The position numbers and the translations under genes are program-made. Below the pieces are notes generated by a model. The model saw only the letters and a list, made by a program, of their open reading frames with translations, did no database searches and had not been told where the DNA came from. A DNA stretch of 64,000 nucleotides from JAFDZO01 sp044226845 (lineage in GTDB: Bacteria > Bacteroidota > Ignavibacteria > Tepidaquicellales > Tepidaquicellaceae): contig JBGAGG010000013.1 in the NCBI GenBank assembly GCA_044226845.1, positions 51,462 through 115,461 on the forward strand, in the 5' to 3' direction. Positions 40,066-47,440 of the stretch are shown piece by piece. Each line of letters opens with the position of its first letter. The stretch's first letter is position 1.

Positions 40066-42447
40066 ATGAGTAAATTAATAGCATTAATTTTACTTACGGG
40101 ATGCTTTTGCCCATTATGGGCTAATCCCAAAATTACACCCTCACTGCAGCAAAAGATGAACGAATCTTCGGAGTCTGACTTCATCCCCGTTTATGTTTTG
40201 TTCGACAGCCACCTGACTCTGCAGGATTTCGCAGATATCAGCTACGATACTCCTAAGAAGGAGAGAAGGAGAATCGTAATCGATAGACTTCAGCAATATG
40301 CACAGCAACATCAGGAAAATGTAAGATCTTTTCTTAATATGAAAAGAGCAGAAAATGCAGTACAGCAGTACGAAGTTCTTTGGCTCAATAATTCACTCGT
40401 GTTGAATTCAAACCGAGAGGCAATCATTGAAATGACTAAGTTCACTGAAGTGGCTATGATCTGTTATGACGAACCTACTCCAATTGAACAACTAAGAGAC
40501 GTGTTAAATTATCAGGTCCCTTTTCTAAATTCGCAAGCTCCTCAGCTTGCAGTCAATCCGGGAGTAACTTCCTTAAAGGTTGACTTATGCTGGGCAGAAG
40601 GAAATAAAGGCAGCGGCATTGTAGTAGCAAATTCAGATGACGGATTCTGGTGGAAACATCCCGATGTGGTAAAGGGTATCTTTCAGAATTTAGGCGAAGA
40701 TGCCAATCACAATGGAGTTACAATAAACCTCGGCACCGGTACAACATCTGTATTTGATCCGGGCGATGTAAACGGAATTGATGATGACGGAAACGGAAAA
40801 ATTGATGATCTTGTAGGGTGGGATTTTACAACAGGAAATTACAACATCACAACTGCCGCACACGGAACCGCAACGCTTAGTCAGGTTATCGGTGACGGTA
40901 CTATGGGAACGCAAACAGGCGTTGCCCCTATGGCAAAGTGTTTATTGATGAGAAATAACAGCACACAAACACAGCAATGGCTTGCATTTCAGTATGCAAT
41001 TCAAATTGGTGCAGATGTAATAACCAGTTCATTAAGCTGGAAGTGGCCTTCAAGACCTGATTACAGCCAGTTCCGAATTATCACAGATATGTCCCTTGCT
41101 ACCGGAACTGCACAGGTAAACTCTACCAGCAATGATGGAAACGGTAACGGCTTCCCTTTGAATATTTCAACAGCAGGAAACTGCCCGCCGCCATGGCTTC
41201 ATCCTGACCAGTTAAGAAGAGGCGGTATAGGCGGAGTTCTGGGAACAGCAAATATTACTGTAAGCTCTAATACTATTAATTCATCATCACCATGGGGACC
41301 TGCAACATGGGGTAACTGGAATTTATGGGGAACATATAACAATGTTATTGACCCGTTGCACAAAGATTATATGTACAGCAGAATTGCTCCTGTAGAAGTA
41401 CCTGATTCAATGGGATTATTAAAGCCGGACATTGCATCACCGGGTGAAGGAACAACTGCATGCTACGTAAGTTCAGGTACCGGTTACGGTTCTGCATTCG
41501 GAGGAACTTCATCAGCTACTCCACATACCGCAGGGGTCATTGCTTTGATGCTCTCTATAAATCCTGAAATGCTACCGCAGGATGTAGCAAAAGTAATTCA
41601 AATGACTGCTATAGATATGGGAACTCCCGGTAAAGATGAACGATACGGCGCAGGAAAAATTAACGCCTATGATGCAACTAACTCACCTAAGTTTGTTGTA
41701 GCCGGAATAAACGGACCAAGCAATATGCTGATAAATAATACACTCGCAGCTTCAGATACAGCAAGAGAGTTAGTCGGGATAAAAATTTCTACAAGCTTAA
41801 ATCCGCAGCTTGGGTCATTAAGAACAATGAAGTTCGGTATGACAACAAATGCAACTGCAGCAAACATCACAAGCTTCGATTTATACTTTGATAAAGATAA
41901 AAACGGAGTGGTAAGCACAGGAGATATTAAATTAAAAAGTTCTCCTTTTGTTACAGGTCCAATAACTTTCAACGAAATTAAATTCAAGTTCCTGGATACT
42001 GCAAGAACTTTATTGCTTGTGGCTAGAACAACTTCCTCTGCAGCAGGCTCGCAGACAGTTAATATTGGTCTTACTGATACCAATCAGGTAAAGGCTTATT
42101 ATAATACGACTGCCGCAGGAACAAATTTCCCTCTCGGCTCTGTAACAGGAATAGGAAATAATCCTAACATTGAAGCAATTTCATACGCACTGGGACAGAA
42201 CTTCCCGAATCCGTTTAACCCTGAAACAGTAATCTCTTACTCAATCGCAAAAGACGGAATTGTAAGAATAAAACTGTACGATGTCTTAGGAAAAGAGATT
42301 GCAACAATAGTAAACAATTTCAGAACTGCAGGAAATTATAAGATAGAACTTAATGCAGATAATTACAAAATGTCTACAGGAATATATTATTATAAAATAG
42401 AATCGAACGGATTTACAGATACTAAGAAAATGATTCTCGTAAAATAG
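40066..42447 (+). CDS. T9SS-exported subtilase (S8), Asp site with DDG motif
   Basis: This is a 793-residue protein. After a signal peptide (to LWAN) comes a propeptide-like segment (about 25-145). The S8 domain has Asp191 (VVANSDDGFWWKHPDV), His266 (TAAHGTATLSQV), the oxyanion Asn in STSNDG and Ser482 (GGTSSATPHTAG). The Asp motif is D-D-G, not D-[ST]-G, followed by FWW. The C-terminal region has a calcium/dockerin-like DKDKNGVVSTGD and the sorting domain YALGQNFPNPFNPETV ending KKMILVK. It is probably a surface protease. Its divergence from the larger T9SS subtilase suggests distinct substrates. Confidence 0.9.
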   Translation: MSKLIALILLTGCFCPLWANPKITPSLQQKMNESSESDFIPVYVLFDSHLTLQDFADISYDTPKKERRRIVIDRLQQYAQQHQENVRSFLNMKRAENAVQQYEVLWLNNSLVLNSNREAIIEMTKFTEVAMICYDEPTPIEQLRDVLNYQVPFLNSQAPQLAVNPGVTSLKVDLCWAEGNKGSGIVVANSDDGFWWKHPDVVKGIFQNLGEDANHNGVTINLGTGTTSVFDPGDVNGIDDDGNGKIDDLVGWDFTTGNYNITTAAHGTATLSQVIGDGTMGTQTGVAPMAKCLLMRNNSTQTQQWLAFQYAIQIGADVITSSLSWKWPSRPDYSQFRIITDMSLATGTAQVNSTSNDGNGNGFPLNISTAGNCPPPWLHPDQLRRGGIGGVLGTANITVSSNTINSSSPWGPATWGNWNLWGTYNNVIDPLHKDYMYSRIAPVEVPDSMGLLKPDIASPGEGTTACYVSSGTGYGSAFGGTSSATPHTAGVIALMLSINPEMLPQDVAKVIQMTAIDMGTPGKDERYGAGKINAYDATNSPKFVVAGINGPSNMLINNTLAASDTARELVGIKISTSLNPQLGSLRTMKFGMTTNATAANITSFDLYFDKDKNGVVSTGDIKLKSSPFVTGPITFNEIKFKFLDTARTLLLVARTTSSAAGSQTVNIGLTDTNQVKAYYNTTAAGTNFPLGSVTGIGNNPNIEAISYALGQNFPNPFNPETVISYSIAKDGIVRIKLYDVLGKEIATIVNNFRTAGNYKIELNADNYKMSTGIYYYKIESNGFTDTKKMILVK

Positions 42448-42472
42448 AATCATATTTTTTTCTGTTACTCCT

Positions 42473-42507
42473 AAGGTTTTCGGTAGTTTACCGGAAACCT
42501 TTTTTTA
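42473..42507 (+). terminator. Terminator after the second T9SS subtilase gene
   Basis: The arms AAGGTTTTCGGTA / TACCGGAAACCTT have one G-U pair and are followed by seven T. It lies 25 bp after the stop. Confidence 0.82.
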
Positions 42508-42530
42508 TATAAAAACTTTTTACTTGACTT

Positions 42531-42572
42531 GTAACCAAAAAGTTACGTATTTTTGTGTAACCAAAAAGTTAC
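42531..42572 (+). promoter_or_regulatory. Twin palindromic operator with promoter box ahead of the arsR-SRPBCC operon
   Basis: The identical 16-mers GTAACCAAAAAGTTAC lie at 42531-42546 and 42557-42572. Each is an inverted repeat GTAAC-N6-GTTAC. They are 26 bp apart start to start. A Bacteroidota-type -7 box TATTTTTG (TAnnTTTG) lies at 42548-42555 between them, with TTG candidates about 16-21 bp upstream. Dimeric ArsR-family repressors bind such sites, so autorepression is the natural reading. The ATG of arsR is 30 bp downstream. Confidence 0.8.
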
Positions 42573-42601
42573 ACGTTTTTTTAACCCCAATAATAATACC
42601 C

Positions 42602-42916
42602 ATGAGCAACAGAATAGATAACATTTTTTCAGCGCTGGCTGACGGAAGCAGAAGGCAAATACTTATGATGCTTACTGAAAAAGAAATGCATGTGAATAAC
42701 ATAGCACAGAATTTTAAATTCAGCCGCCCTGCCGTATCAAAACATTTACGAATTTTAGAAAAAAGTAAACTCGTGAAAGCAAGAAAAGACGGACGTGAAA
42801 GATTTTACAGAATAAATCCCGAACCCCTTAACGAAGTATACAAATGGCTTGAGTTCTATAATAAGTTCTGGGATGATAAGCTAAACTCCTTAAAGAATTT
42901 TGTAGAAAATAATTAA
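42602..42916 (+). CDS. ArsR-family winged-helix transcriptional regulator
   Basis: The start was moved to the ATG at 42602 (MSNRIDNIFSALADGSRRQI), because a longer reading from 42524 would run through the operator repeats. The 104-residue protein has the SALADGSRRQILMML helix pair, the recognition helix in FKFSRPAVSKHLRILEKSKL, and the wing VKARKDGRERFYRI. No CxC metal motif is visible, so it is the ArsR type that pairs with SRPBCC/AHSA1 genes rather than a metal sensor. Those follow directly and the operator pair lies upstream. Confidence 0.9.
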   Translation: MSNRIDNIFSALADGSRRQILMMLTEKEMHVNNIAQNFKFSRPAVSKHLRILEKSKLVKARKDGRERFYRINPEPLNEVYKWLEFYNKFWDDKLNSLKNFVENN

Positions 42917-42933
42917 CTAATCAAATTTAAAAA

Positions 42934-43380
42934 ATGAATGCAACTGAAGTATCACACGAACAAGATACAATCTGTAAAGAAATAATTATAAACGCTCCGG
43001 CATCAAAAGTCTGGAAAGCCTTAACCGAGCAAAAACAAATTGAAAAATGGTTTATGGCTCCTGATAATTTTATTCCTGAAGTTGGAACAACCTTCCACAT
43101 GACAGGAACAAAAGACGGTGAAAGTTTTCCTCACACATGTACTATTCTAGAAGCAATTCCTGAGAGGAAATTATCCTATACATGGAATATGTCAGCCATT
43201 GACGGTGAAACTATTGTAGCATGGGAATTAGAAGAACAAGGTAATGCTACAAAGCTTACACTCACACATTCAAAATGGGATAAGGTTAAATTCAACACAC
43301 CATCTTTATCTCACGATGACTTTATAAACGGATGGAATCACTTCACAAATAAATTAAAAGAATATTCAGAAACCTTTTAA
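42934..43380 (+). CDS. AHSA1/SRPBCC (START-like) protein 1 of 3
   Basis: The 148-residue protein has the AHSA1 pattern: KEIIINAPASKVWKALTEQK, IEKWFMAPDNFIPEVGT, GTKDGESFPHTCTILE, RKLSYTWN, ELEEQGNATKLTLTHSKWD. SRPBCC proteins have a deep hydrophobic pocket and bind lipids or small aromatic molecules. It sits in an ArsR-led operon: 17 bp after arsR and 7 bp before the next copy. The three copies share order and motifs, so they arose by duplication. The ligand is unknown. Confidence 0.9.
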   Translation: MNATEVSHEQDTICKEIIINAPASKVWKALTEQKQIEKWFMAPDNFIPEVGTTFHMTGTKDGESFPHTCTILEAIPERKLSYTWNMSAIDGETIVAWELEEQGNATKLTLTHSKWDKVKFNTPSLSHDDFINGWNHFTNKLKEYSETF

Positions 43381-43387
43381 AATTACA

Positions 43388-43816
43388 ATGGGAAATATAG
43401 AACCCGTAGTTAAAGAAATTTCTATAGATGCTTCTATCTCAAAGGTATGGGAGGCGCTGACTAAAAAAGAGCAAATCGCAAAATGGCTTATGCCTTCTGA
43501 TGACTTTGAACTTAAAGCCGGAGCCACGTTCAATATGCTGGGTAAAAGTAAAGGAATTATGTACCCGCATATCTGCACAATAATAGAAATTGTCCCTGAG
43601 AAAAAACTTTCATATACATGGGCAGTCAAAGATAAACTAAGCAATACTCTTGTAACATACGAGCTTGAAGACCAGGACGGAAAAACCAAGCTGACACTCA
43701 CTCACTCCGGATGGGATAAAGTTACGCTCAATAAAGAGGGCACAACAAGAGACGATTACAATAACGGATGGGAGCAAGTTATTCCCGGTCTTAAAAAATA
43801 TGTTGAATCAAATTGA
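43388..43816 (+). CDS. AHSA1/SRPBCC (START-like) protein 2 of 3
   Basis: The 142-residue protein has the same fold signature as its neighbours (KEISIDASISKVWEALTKKE, QIAKWLMPSDDFELKAGATF, KLSYTWAVKD, TKLTLTHSGWDKV). It is the second tandem member, 7 bp after the first and 8 bp before the third. Residues lining the pocket differ among copies (for example KSKGIMYPHICTI here and TKDGESFPHTCTI in copy 1), which could mean different ligands. Confidence 0.9.
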   Translation: MGNIEPVVKEISIDASISKVWEALTKKEQIAKWLMPSDDFELKAGATFNMLGKSKGIMYPHICTIIEIVPEKKLSYTWAVKDKLSNTLVTYELEDQDGKTKLTLTHSGWDKVTLNKEGTTRDDYNNGWEQVIPGLKKYVESN

Positions 43817-43824
43817 ACTAGAAA

Positions 43825-44271
43825 ATGGTACAGCCAATTATAAAAGAAATAACAGTAAACGCTTCCATATCTAAAGTATGGAAAGCATTAACAAACAAGG
43901 ACGACCTTGCAAAATGGTTTCATCCTTCCGAAGATTACAAGCTTGAAGTCGGGCATACATATCACATGACAGGCCATCACGAAGGAAAAGATTATCCTCA
44001 TACTATGACGATAACGGAATTCATTCCAGAGCGAAAGCTCGGCCTTGAATGGTTCATCGAAGGTGACGCCGGCATTACAAAAGTTACATACGAGCTTGAA
44101 CCCGACGGAGATAAAACAAAAGTAAGATTAACACACACCGGCTTTGATAAATATCCGGACGGAGAATCAAACCGCAATGATTACAACGGCGGCTGGGAAC
44201 ACGTACTGAATACTTTATTAAAAGAATATGTAGAGCAGGATAAAGAAAGAGAAAACCAATCCTGTAGTTAG
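43825..44271 (+). CDS. AHSA1/SRPBCC (START-like) protein 3 of 3
   Basis: The 148-residue protein has KEITVNASISKVWKALTNKD, LAKWFHPSEDYKLEVGHTYH, GHHEGKDYPHTMTITE and TKVRLTHTGFDKY. The C-terminal extension KEYVEQDKERENQSCS is not in the other copies. It ends the operon; a terminator lies 40 bp on. It shares the WKALTNKDDLAKWFHPS-type block with the others, so it is a paralog. Confidence 0.9.
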   Translation: MVQPIIKEITVNASISKVWKALTNKDDLAKWFHPSEDYKLEVGHTYHMTGHHEGKDYPHTMTITEFIPERKLGLEWFIEGDAGITKVTYELEPDGDKTKVRLTHTGFDKYPDGESNRNDYNGGWEHVLNTLLKEYVEQDKERENQSCS

Positions 44272-44310
44272 TTGTATTTCAAAGAACGATTAGCTGTAAG
44301 TTAGTACATT

Positions 44311-44339
44311 GAGGGGTTATAAGCCCCTCATTTTATTTT
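44311..44339 (+). terminator. Terminator of the arsR-SRPBCC operon
   Basis: The 6-bp GC-rich stem GAGGGG / CCCCTC with a 7-nt loop is followed by ATTTTATTTT, 40 bp after the third SRPBCC stop. Confidence 0.78.
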
Positions 44340-44499
44340 AAGATGTTAATTCCTCCTCACAACTCTCACTTTTTTCTTCAATTTTAATTCACAATCAGCA
44401 CTTTTCAGTTTTTCTTTATCACATCAGGCAAAAAGTTCATTTGTTCTCCCACCCTTTTATTTTTAGTTTTACAGCAGTTCATAAAAACTTAAACTAAAA

Positions 44500-46347
44500 A
44501 TGAAAAACATTACACTCGCAATTCTTTTACTACTTGTCACAGGAATTACTTTCTCCCAAAGTAAAACTGTTGGAACAATCACAGAGACACAAAACATCGC
44601 TCCCGATGGAAAACAAAATTACACAGAGCAAACTATTTCAACAGAATTAAAAAAATTAACAATAGAAGTAAAGAAAGCTAAGAACGATGGAAATCCTGAA
44701 AAGATAAAATTTTATCAGGATAAAATTAACTCGCTTACCGGTTCAACAACTATCAATACAATTCCTGAATCAAATATATCAATTCATCTTGGTTCAGAGT
44801 TAGATAACCAGAATTTTACAAATCTGAATTCAACTCACCGCGTAGCATCAGGCTCTATTGGTACAAACAGAATTAGCGGAACGTTGTATACAGTATATAC
44901 TAATTTCATCGATGGCTCATGTGATGAAATGTACTTTTATAAATCAACCAATAACGGAATCAGCTGGACAAATTCTTTTTTCTTCTCCATATCATCACTT
45001 ACTAATCTGAACTACAGAAATAATGAAATCGATATTGAAGTAGTTACCAGAGGCGACTCTACTTTTATCTGGGGCGTTGCCGGTGCTGATAACGGACCAG
45101 GGCTTTCATCAGTTATTGTTTTCAGATGCCGTGAAGACGGCAACAACCTGAATGTTAGATTTTTGAATACTCCTACAACAGGAATCAAGCTGCTCTACCC
45201 TAGAATTACCAGTGACAATGCAAGGTTCACAGTAGGAAGCTATGTTTATATATCTTACACATTAGATTCAATTACAGGCTCAAGCAAGACCATGAAATCA
45301 AAGCTATTGGTTTGCGAGACTCCTTATCAATCAAATCCTGAACTTATTCAGAAATCACATTCACCAATTGGTGCTTATTGGTGGAATACTTCCTCAGCTC
45401 CTGACTCCGCTTTTATGCAGACCGATGTTTGTTATGTTAATACTCCGGGAGACTCGGATATTGTTGTTACCTCCACTGTAATAAGAGGAACTTTAGCTTT
45501 CAACGGACAAAATATCTACATGACAAACTCAGGCGATTACGGAACTACAATCGGACCGGCTTATGCACTGGGAGATTCAAAGTTTCTTGAAACTCCAAAA
45601 ATCGCTTCACCGGGTTTTGAAAGCCGTAACGTTATGATTGCTACGAGAAGGTTATTCCAGAACGGCGACTATGATTGCTTCTATTATTATTCATCAAACC
45701 TTAATAATAACAACGGTAATTTTAATCAAATGGGATACGTAGCAAACAACAGTGATACAACACTTTCAATCAGTCTTACAGCAAGGTACCGTTCATTCGA
45801 TAACTTCTTATTTGCCTATGCTGATAAAAATCCGGACGGTACAGGTATAAGGTCAAATGTCATGGGTAGACAGTTCAAGCTCGGAGCATTGCAGTCAATT
45901 TATTATGCAAATCCTATAGGAGCATACGGCACAGGAATATGGGGTGCGCCGGTTGCTGCATTCAGATCTGTTAATAACGATTCCTGCTTAATCGGCTGGA
46001 GCACCAGTACAGGTTTAGGCTACAATACTACAGGTGGTACAAGCGGAACCGTAACAGGCACAGGCAATAATACACTGGCAGCCGGTGACTTTTCATTGGA
46101 GCAGAACTATCCGAACCCGTTTAATCCGACTACTAATATATCTTTCACCATACAGCAGAACTCGTTTGCACAGCTGACCATCTATGATATAATGGGAAGA
46201 GAAATCACAAAGCTAATTGAGGGACAGCTAACAGCCGGAGCGCACAGCGTTGATTTCAATGCATCAGCTTTACCAAGCGGAGTTTATTACTACAAGCTGG
46301 AAGCAAACGGCTTCAGCGATGTAAAGAAAATGATGCTGGTGAAATAA
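44500..46347 (+). CDS. Secreted T9SS protein, sialidase-like fold (function unknown)
   Basis: The 615-residue protein has a signal peptide (MKNITLAILLLLVTGITFSQ). A short coiled-coil-like segment (about 48-80, LKKLTIEVKKAKNDGN) precedes a long beta-rich middle. A BNR-like element (YFYKSTNNGISWTNS) appears once; other blocks such as TFIWGVAGADNG and PLARY-type strands are not diagnostic. The C-terminal sorting domain is FSLEQNYPNPFNPTT ... KKMMLVK. It resembles exported sialidase-like or exo-alpha-glycosidase-like propellers, but catalytic residues are not identified. Terminal retention is by T9SS. Confidence 0.8.
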   Translation: MKNITLAILLLLVTGITFSQSKTVGTITETQNIAPDGKQNYTEQTISTELKKLTIEVKKAKNDGNPEKIKFYQDKINSLTGSTTINTIPESNISIHLGSELDNQNFTNLNSTHRVASGSIGTNRISGTLYTVYTNFIDGSCDEMYFYKSTNNGISWTNSFFFSISSLTNLNYRNNEIDIEVVTRGDSTFIWGVAGADNGPGLSSVIVFRCREDGNNLNVRFLNTPTTGIKLLYPRITSDNARFTVGSYVYISYTLDSITGSSKTMKSKLLVCETPYQSNPELIQKSHSPIGAYWWNTSSAPDSAFMQTDVCYVNTPGDSDIVVTSTVIRGTLAFNGQNIYMTNSGDYGTTIGPAYALGDSKFLETPKIASPGFESRNVMIATRRLFQNGDYDCFYYYSSNLNNNNGNFNQMGYVANNSDTTLSISLTARYRSFDNFLFAYADKNPDGTGIRSNVMGRQFKLGALQSIYYANPIGAYGTGIWGAPVAAFRSVNNDSCLIGWSTSTGLGYNTTGGTSGTVTGTGNNTLAAGDFSLEQNYPNPFNPTTNISFTIQQNSFAQLTIYDIMGREITKLIEGQLTAGAHSVDFNASALPSGVYYYKLEANGFSDVKKMMLVK

Positions 46348-46367
46348 GCTATGAATTATATTTTTCT

Positions 46368-46393
46368 CGTTGCGAAGCTCCGGCTTCGTAACG
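46368..46393. repeat. Hairpin at the start of the gene-free repeat island
   Basis: CGTTGCGAAGC and GCTTCGTAACG pair with one G-U around TCCG. It lies 20 bp after the stop of the T9SS protein gene. No T-run of the terminator type follows. Confidence 0.55.
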
Positions 46394-46490
46394 TTATTTC
46401 TAAAGTCGCATTATTGTCACATTTTACTTTTTGACTATTTAAAAATTGGCCTGATTCTTTTCAAACAATAGTCAGGTCATTTATGAACGG

Positions 46491-46521
46491 AAGCCTTCGG
46501 CAGAAATGCTGAAGGCTTTTT
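46491..46521 (+). terminator. Terminator-like hairpin downstream of the T9SS protein gene
   Basis: AAGCCTTC / GAAGGCTT arms surround a 12-nt loop and are followed by TTTTG. It is about 145 bp past the stop. Confidence 0.65.
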
Positions 46522-46675
46522 GTTTTTCATTTTGGTCGGATTTTCTCCGCCACGAAAACACTAAAACACAAAATCTCACAAAAATAATTTTCATTTGGTC
46601 GGAAAATAGTCGGGTTTTATTTCTCTCAGTTCTCACTTCCCTTTTTAACTTTTTCATCATTTAAAACTTCTCGTT

Positions 46676-46735
46676 GTTGTTTTTTCAATATCGCATTTTT
46701 TAATTTCGTAATCTTGACGGATTTTTGACGGGTTT
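46676..46735 (+). repeat. Dispersed TTGACGG repeat, copy A
   Basis: The 23 bp at 46713-46735 (CTTGACGGATTTTTGACGG plus GTTT) match copies at 46921-46955 and 13633-13667 (minus strand). The upstream TTTTTCAATATCGCATTTTT aligns with TTTTTACAATATCGCC in the copy at 46885. The unit lies in the 1.1-kb gap 46348-47440, which holds no convincing gene. Confidence 0.75.
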
Positions 46736-46756
46736 TGTTTTCTAACCACCCCCTTC

Positions 46757-46781
46757 CCCCCTCCTTAAAAGAAGGAGGGGG
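46757..46781. repeat. CCCCCTCCTT palindrome, second copy
   Basis: The arms CCCCCTCCTT / AAGGAGGGGG surround AAAAG and match those at 14653-14675. The gene-poor setting is the same. Confidence 0.75.
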
Positions 46782-46820
46782 CTTGTTCCCCTCGTTACCT
46801 GCTTAAAACCTAAGTTCACT

Positions 46821-46846
46821 ACTTCCCAAAGTCCTCGTTGGGAAGT
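46821..46846. repeat. ACTTCCCAA palindrome
   Basis: ACTTCCCAA / TTGGGAAGT with an 8-nt loop. A related arm type (CCCAAAC / GTTTGGG) occurs at 51869-51892, so the two may be related variants. Confidence 0.6.
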
Positions 46847-46884
46847 TTGACTTCAAAGAATGTCGGATTTTCAAAACTCCCTTA

Positions 46885-46955
46885 TTGTTTTTACAATATC
46901 GCCAATTTTAATTTTCAAATCTTGACGGATTTTTGACGGATTTCTGCAAAATAAG
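46885..46955 (+). repeat. Dispersed TTGACGG repeat, copy B (fullest)
   Basis: The segment has TTGTTTTTACAATATCGCC, then TTTTAATTTTC, then CTTGACGGATTTTTGACGG followed by ATTTCTGCAAAATAAG (46921-46955). It matches the minus-strand copy at 13633 in 34 of 35 positions. A copy of the TAACATTATTGTAACATTT motif (46979) follows. Confidence 0.78.
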
Positions 46956-47010
46956 GAAACATGCTGGCATCATAGAATAACATTATTGTAACATTTAATA
47001 GGTCAGTAAA

Positions 47011-47202
47011 ACACCCCTCCCCCGACTAAAGTCGGGTACTCCCCTCAAGGGGAGAGTTTTGTTATTAGTATGTTTCTGTAAATTTTGAAACTCATAATCT
47101 TTTGAACGCAAGAAGTATATTTGAACCAGCCGGCAAGCTCTCCCCTTGAGGGGAGTACAGCCCCCGCACCAGGTGCGGGATAAACTCCGCCAAGAGGGGT
47201 GT
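47011..47202. repeat. MITE-like 192-bp inverted-repeat element
   Basis: The outer arms ACACCCCT (47011-47018) and AGGGGTGT (47195-47202) are inverted, and the perfect 20-bp arms at 47037-47056 and 47138-47157 are exact reverse complements (TACTCCCCTCAAGGGGAGAG). Additional nested hairpins lie in each arm (CCCGACTAAAGTCGGG, CCCGCACCAGGTGCGGG). The 81-bp centre has no recognised gene. No transposase or clear target-site duplication is seen. Structure and size fit a miniature inverted-repeat element or a large intergenic palindrome. Confidence 0.7.
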
Positions 47203-47440
47203 TCACTCAAAACAATTCGCCCGGAAGAAATTTAATAAGATTTAATTCAGAAAAAAAGCAAATGCTTTTATTAGTACTAATAGGGAGAAATATATTGAAA
47301 GTACTTGACAAAGAATTGTAACATATAAGAGCGGATTAAGAAGATGCGACTTTTAGATAAATGGAAATTTTTATTTCTTACAACAAATAATTCTTCCGAA
47401 TTATTTTTTTTATTTATATATTGTAATATACAACACCGTC

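Noticed and set aside
42531..42572. Possible link between the ArsR operator and the GTTAC repeats at 13751-13811
   Set aside because: The operator is an inverted GTAAC-N6-GTTAC, the other has direct GTTAC copies; the similarity is short and can arise by chance.
42524..42601. Longer N-terminus of the ArsR protein
   Set aside because: It would be translated from the operator repeats and promoter box, and has no resemblance to ArsR N-termini.
46995..47210. 71-codon minus-strand ORF across the 192-bp inverted-repeat element
   Set aside because: Its codons come from the palindromic arms; the protein has no recognisable pattern and the region is explained by the repeat.
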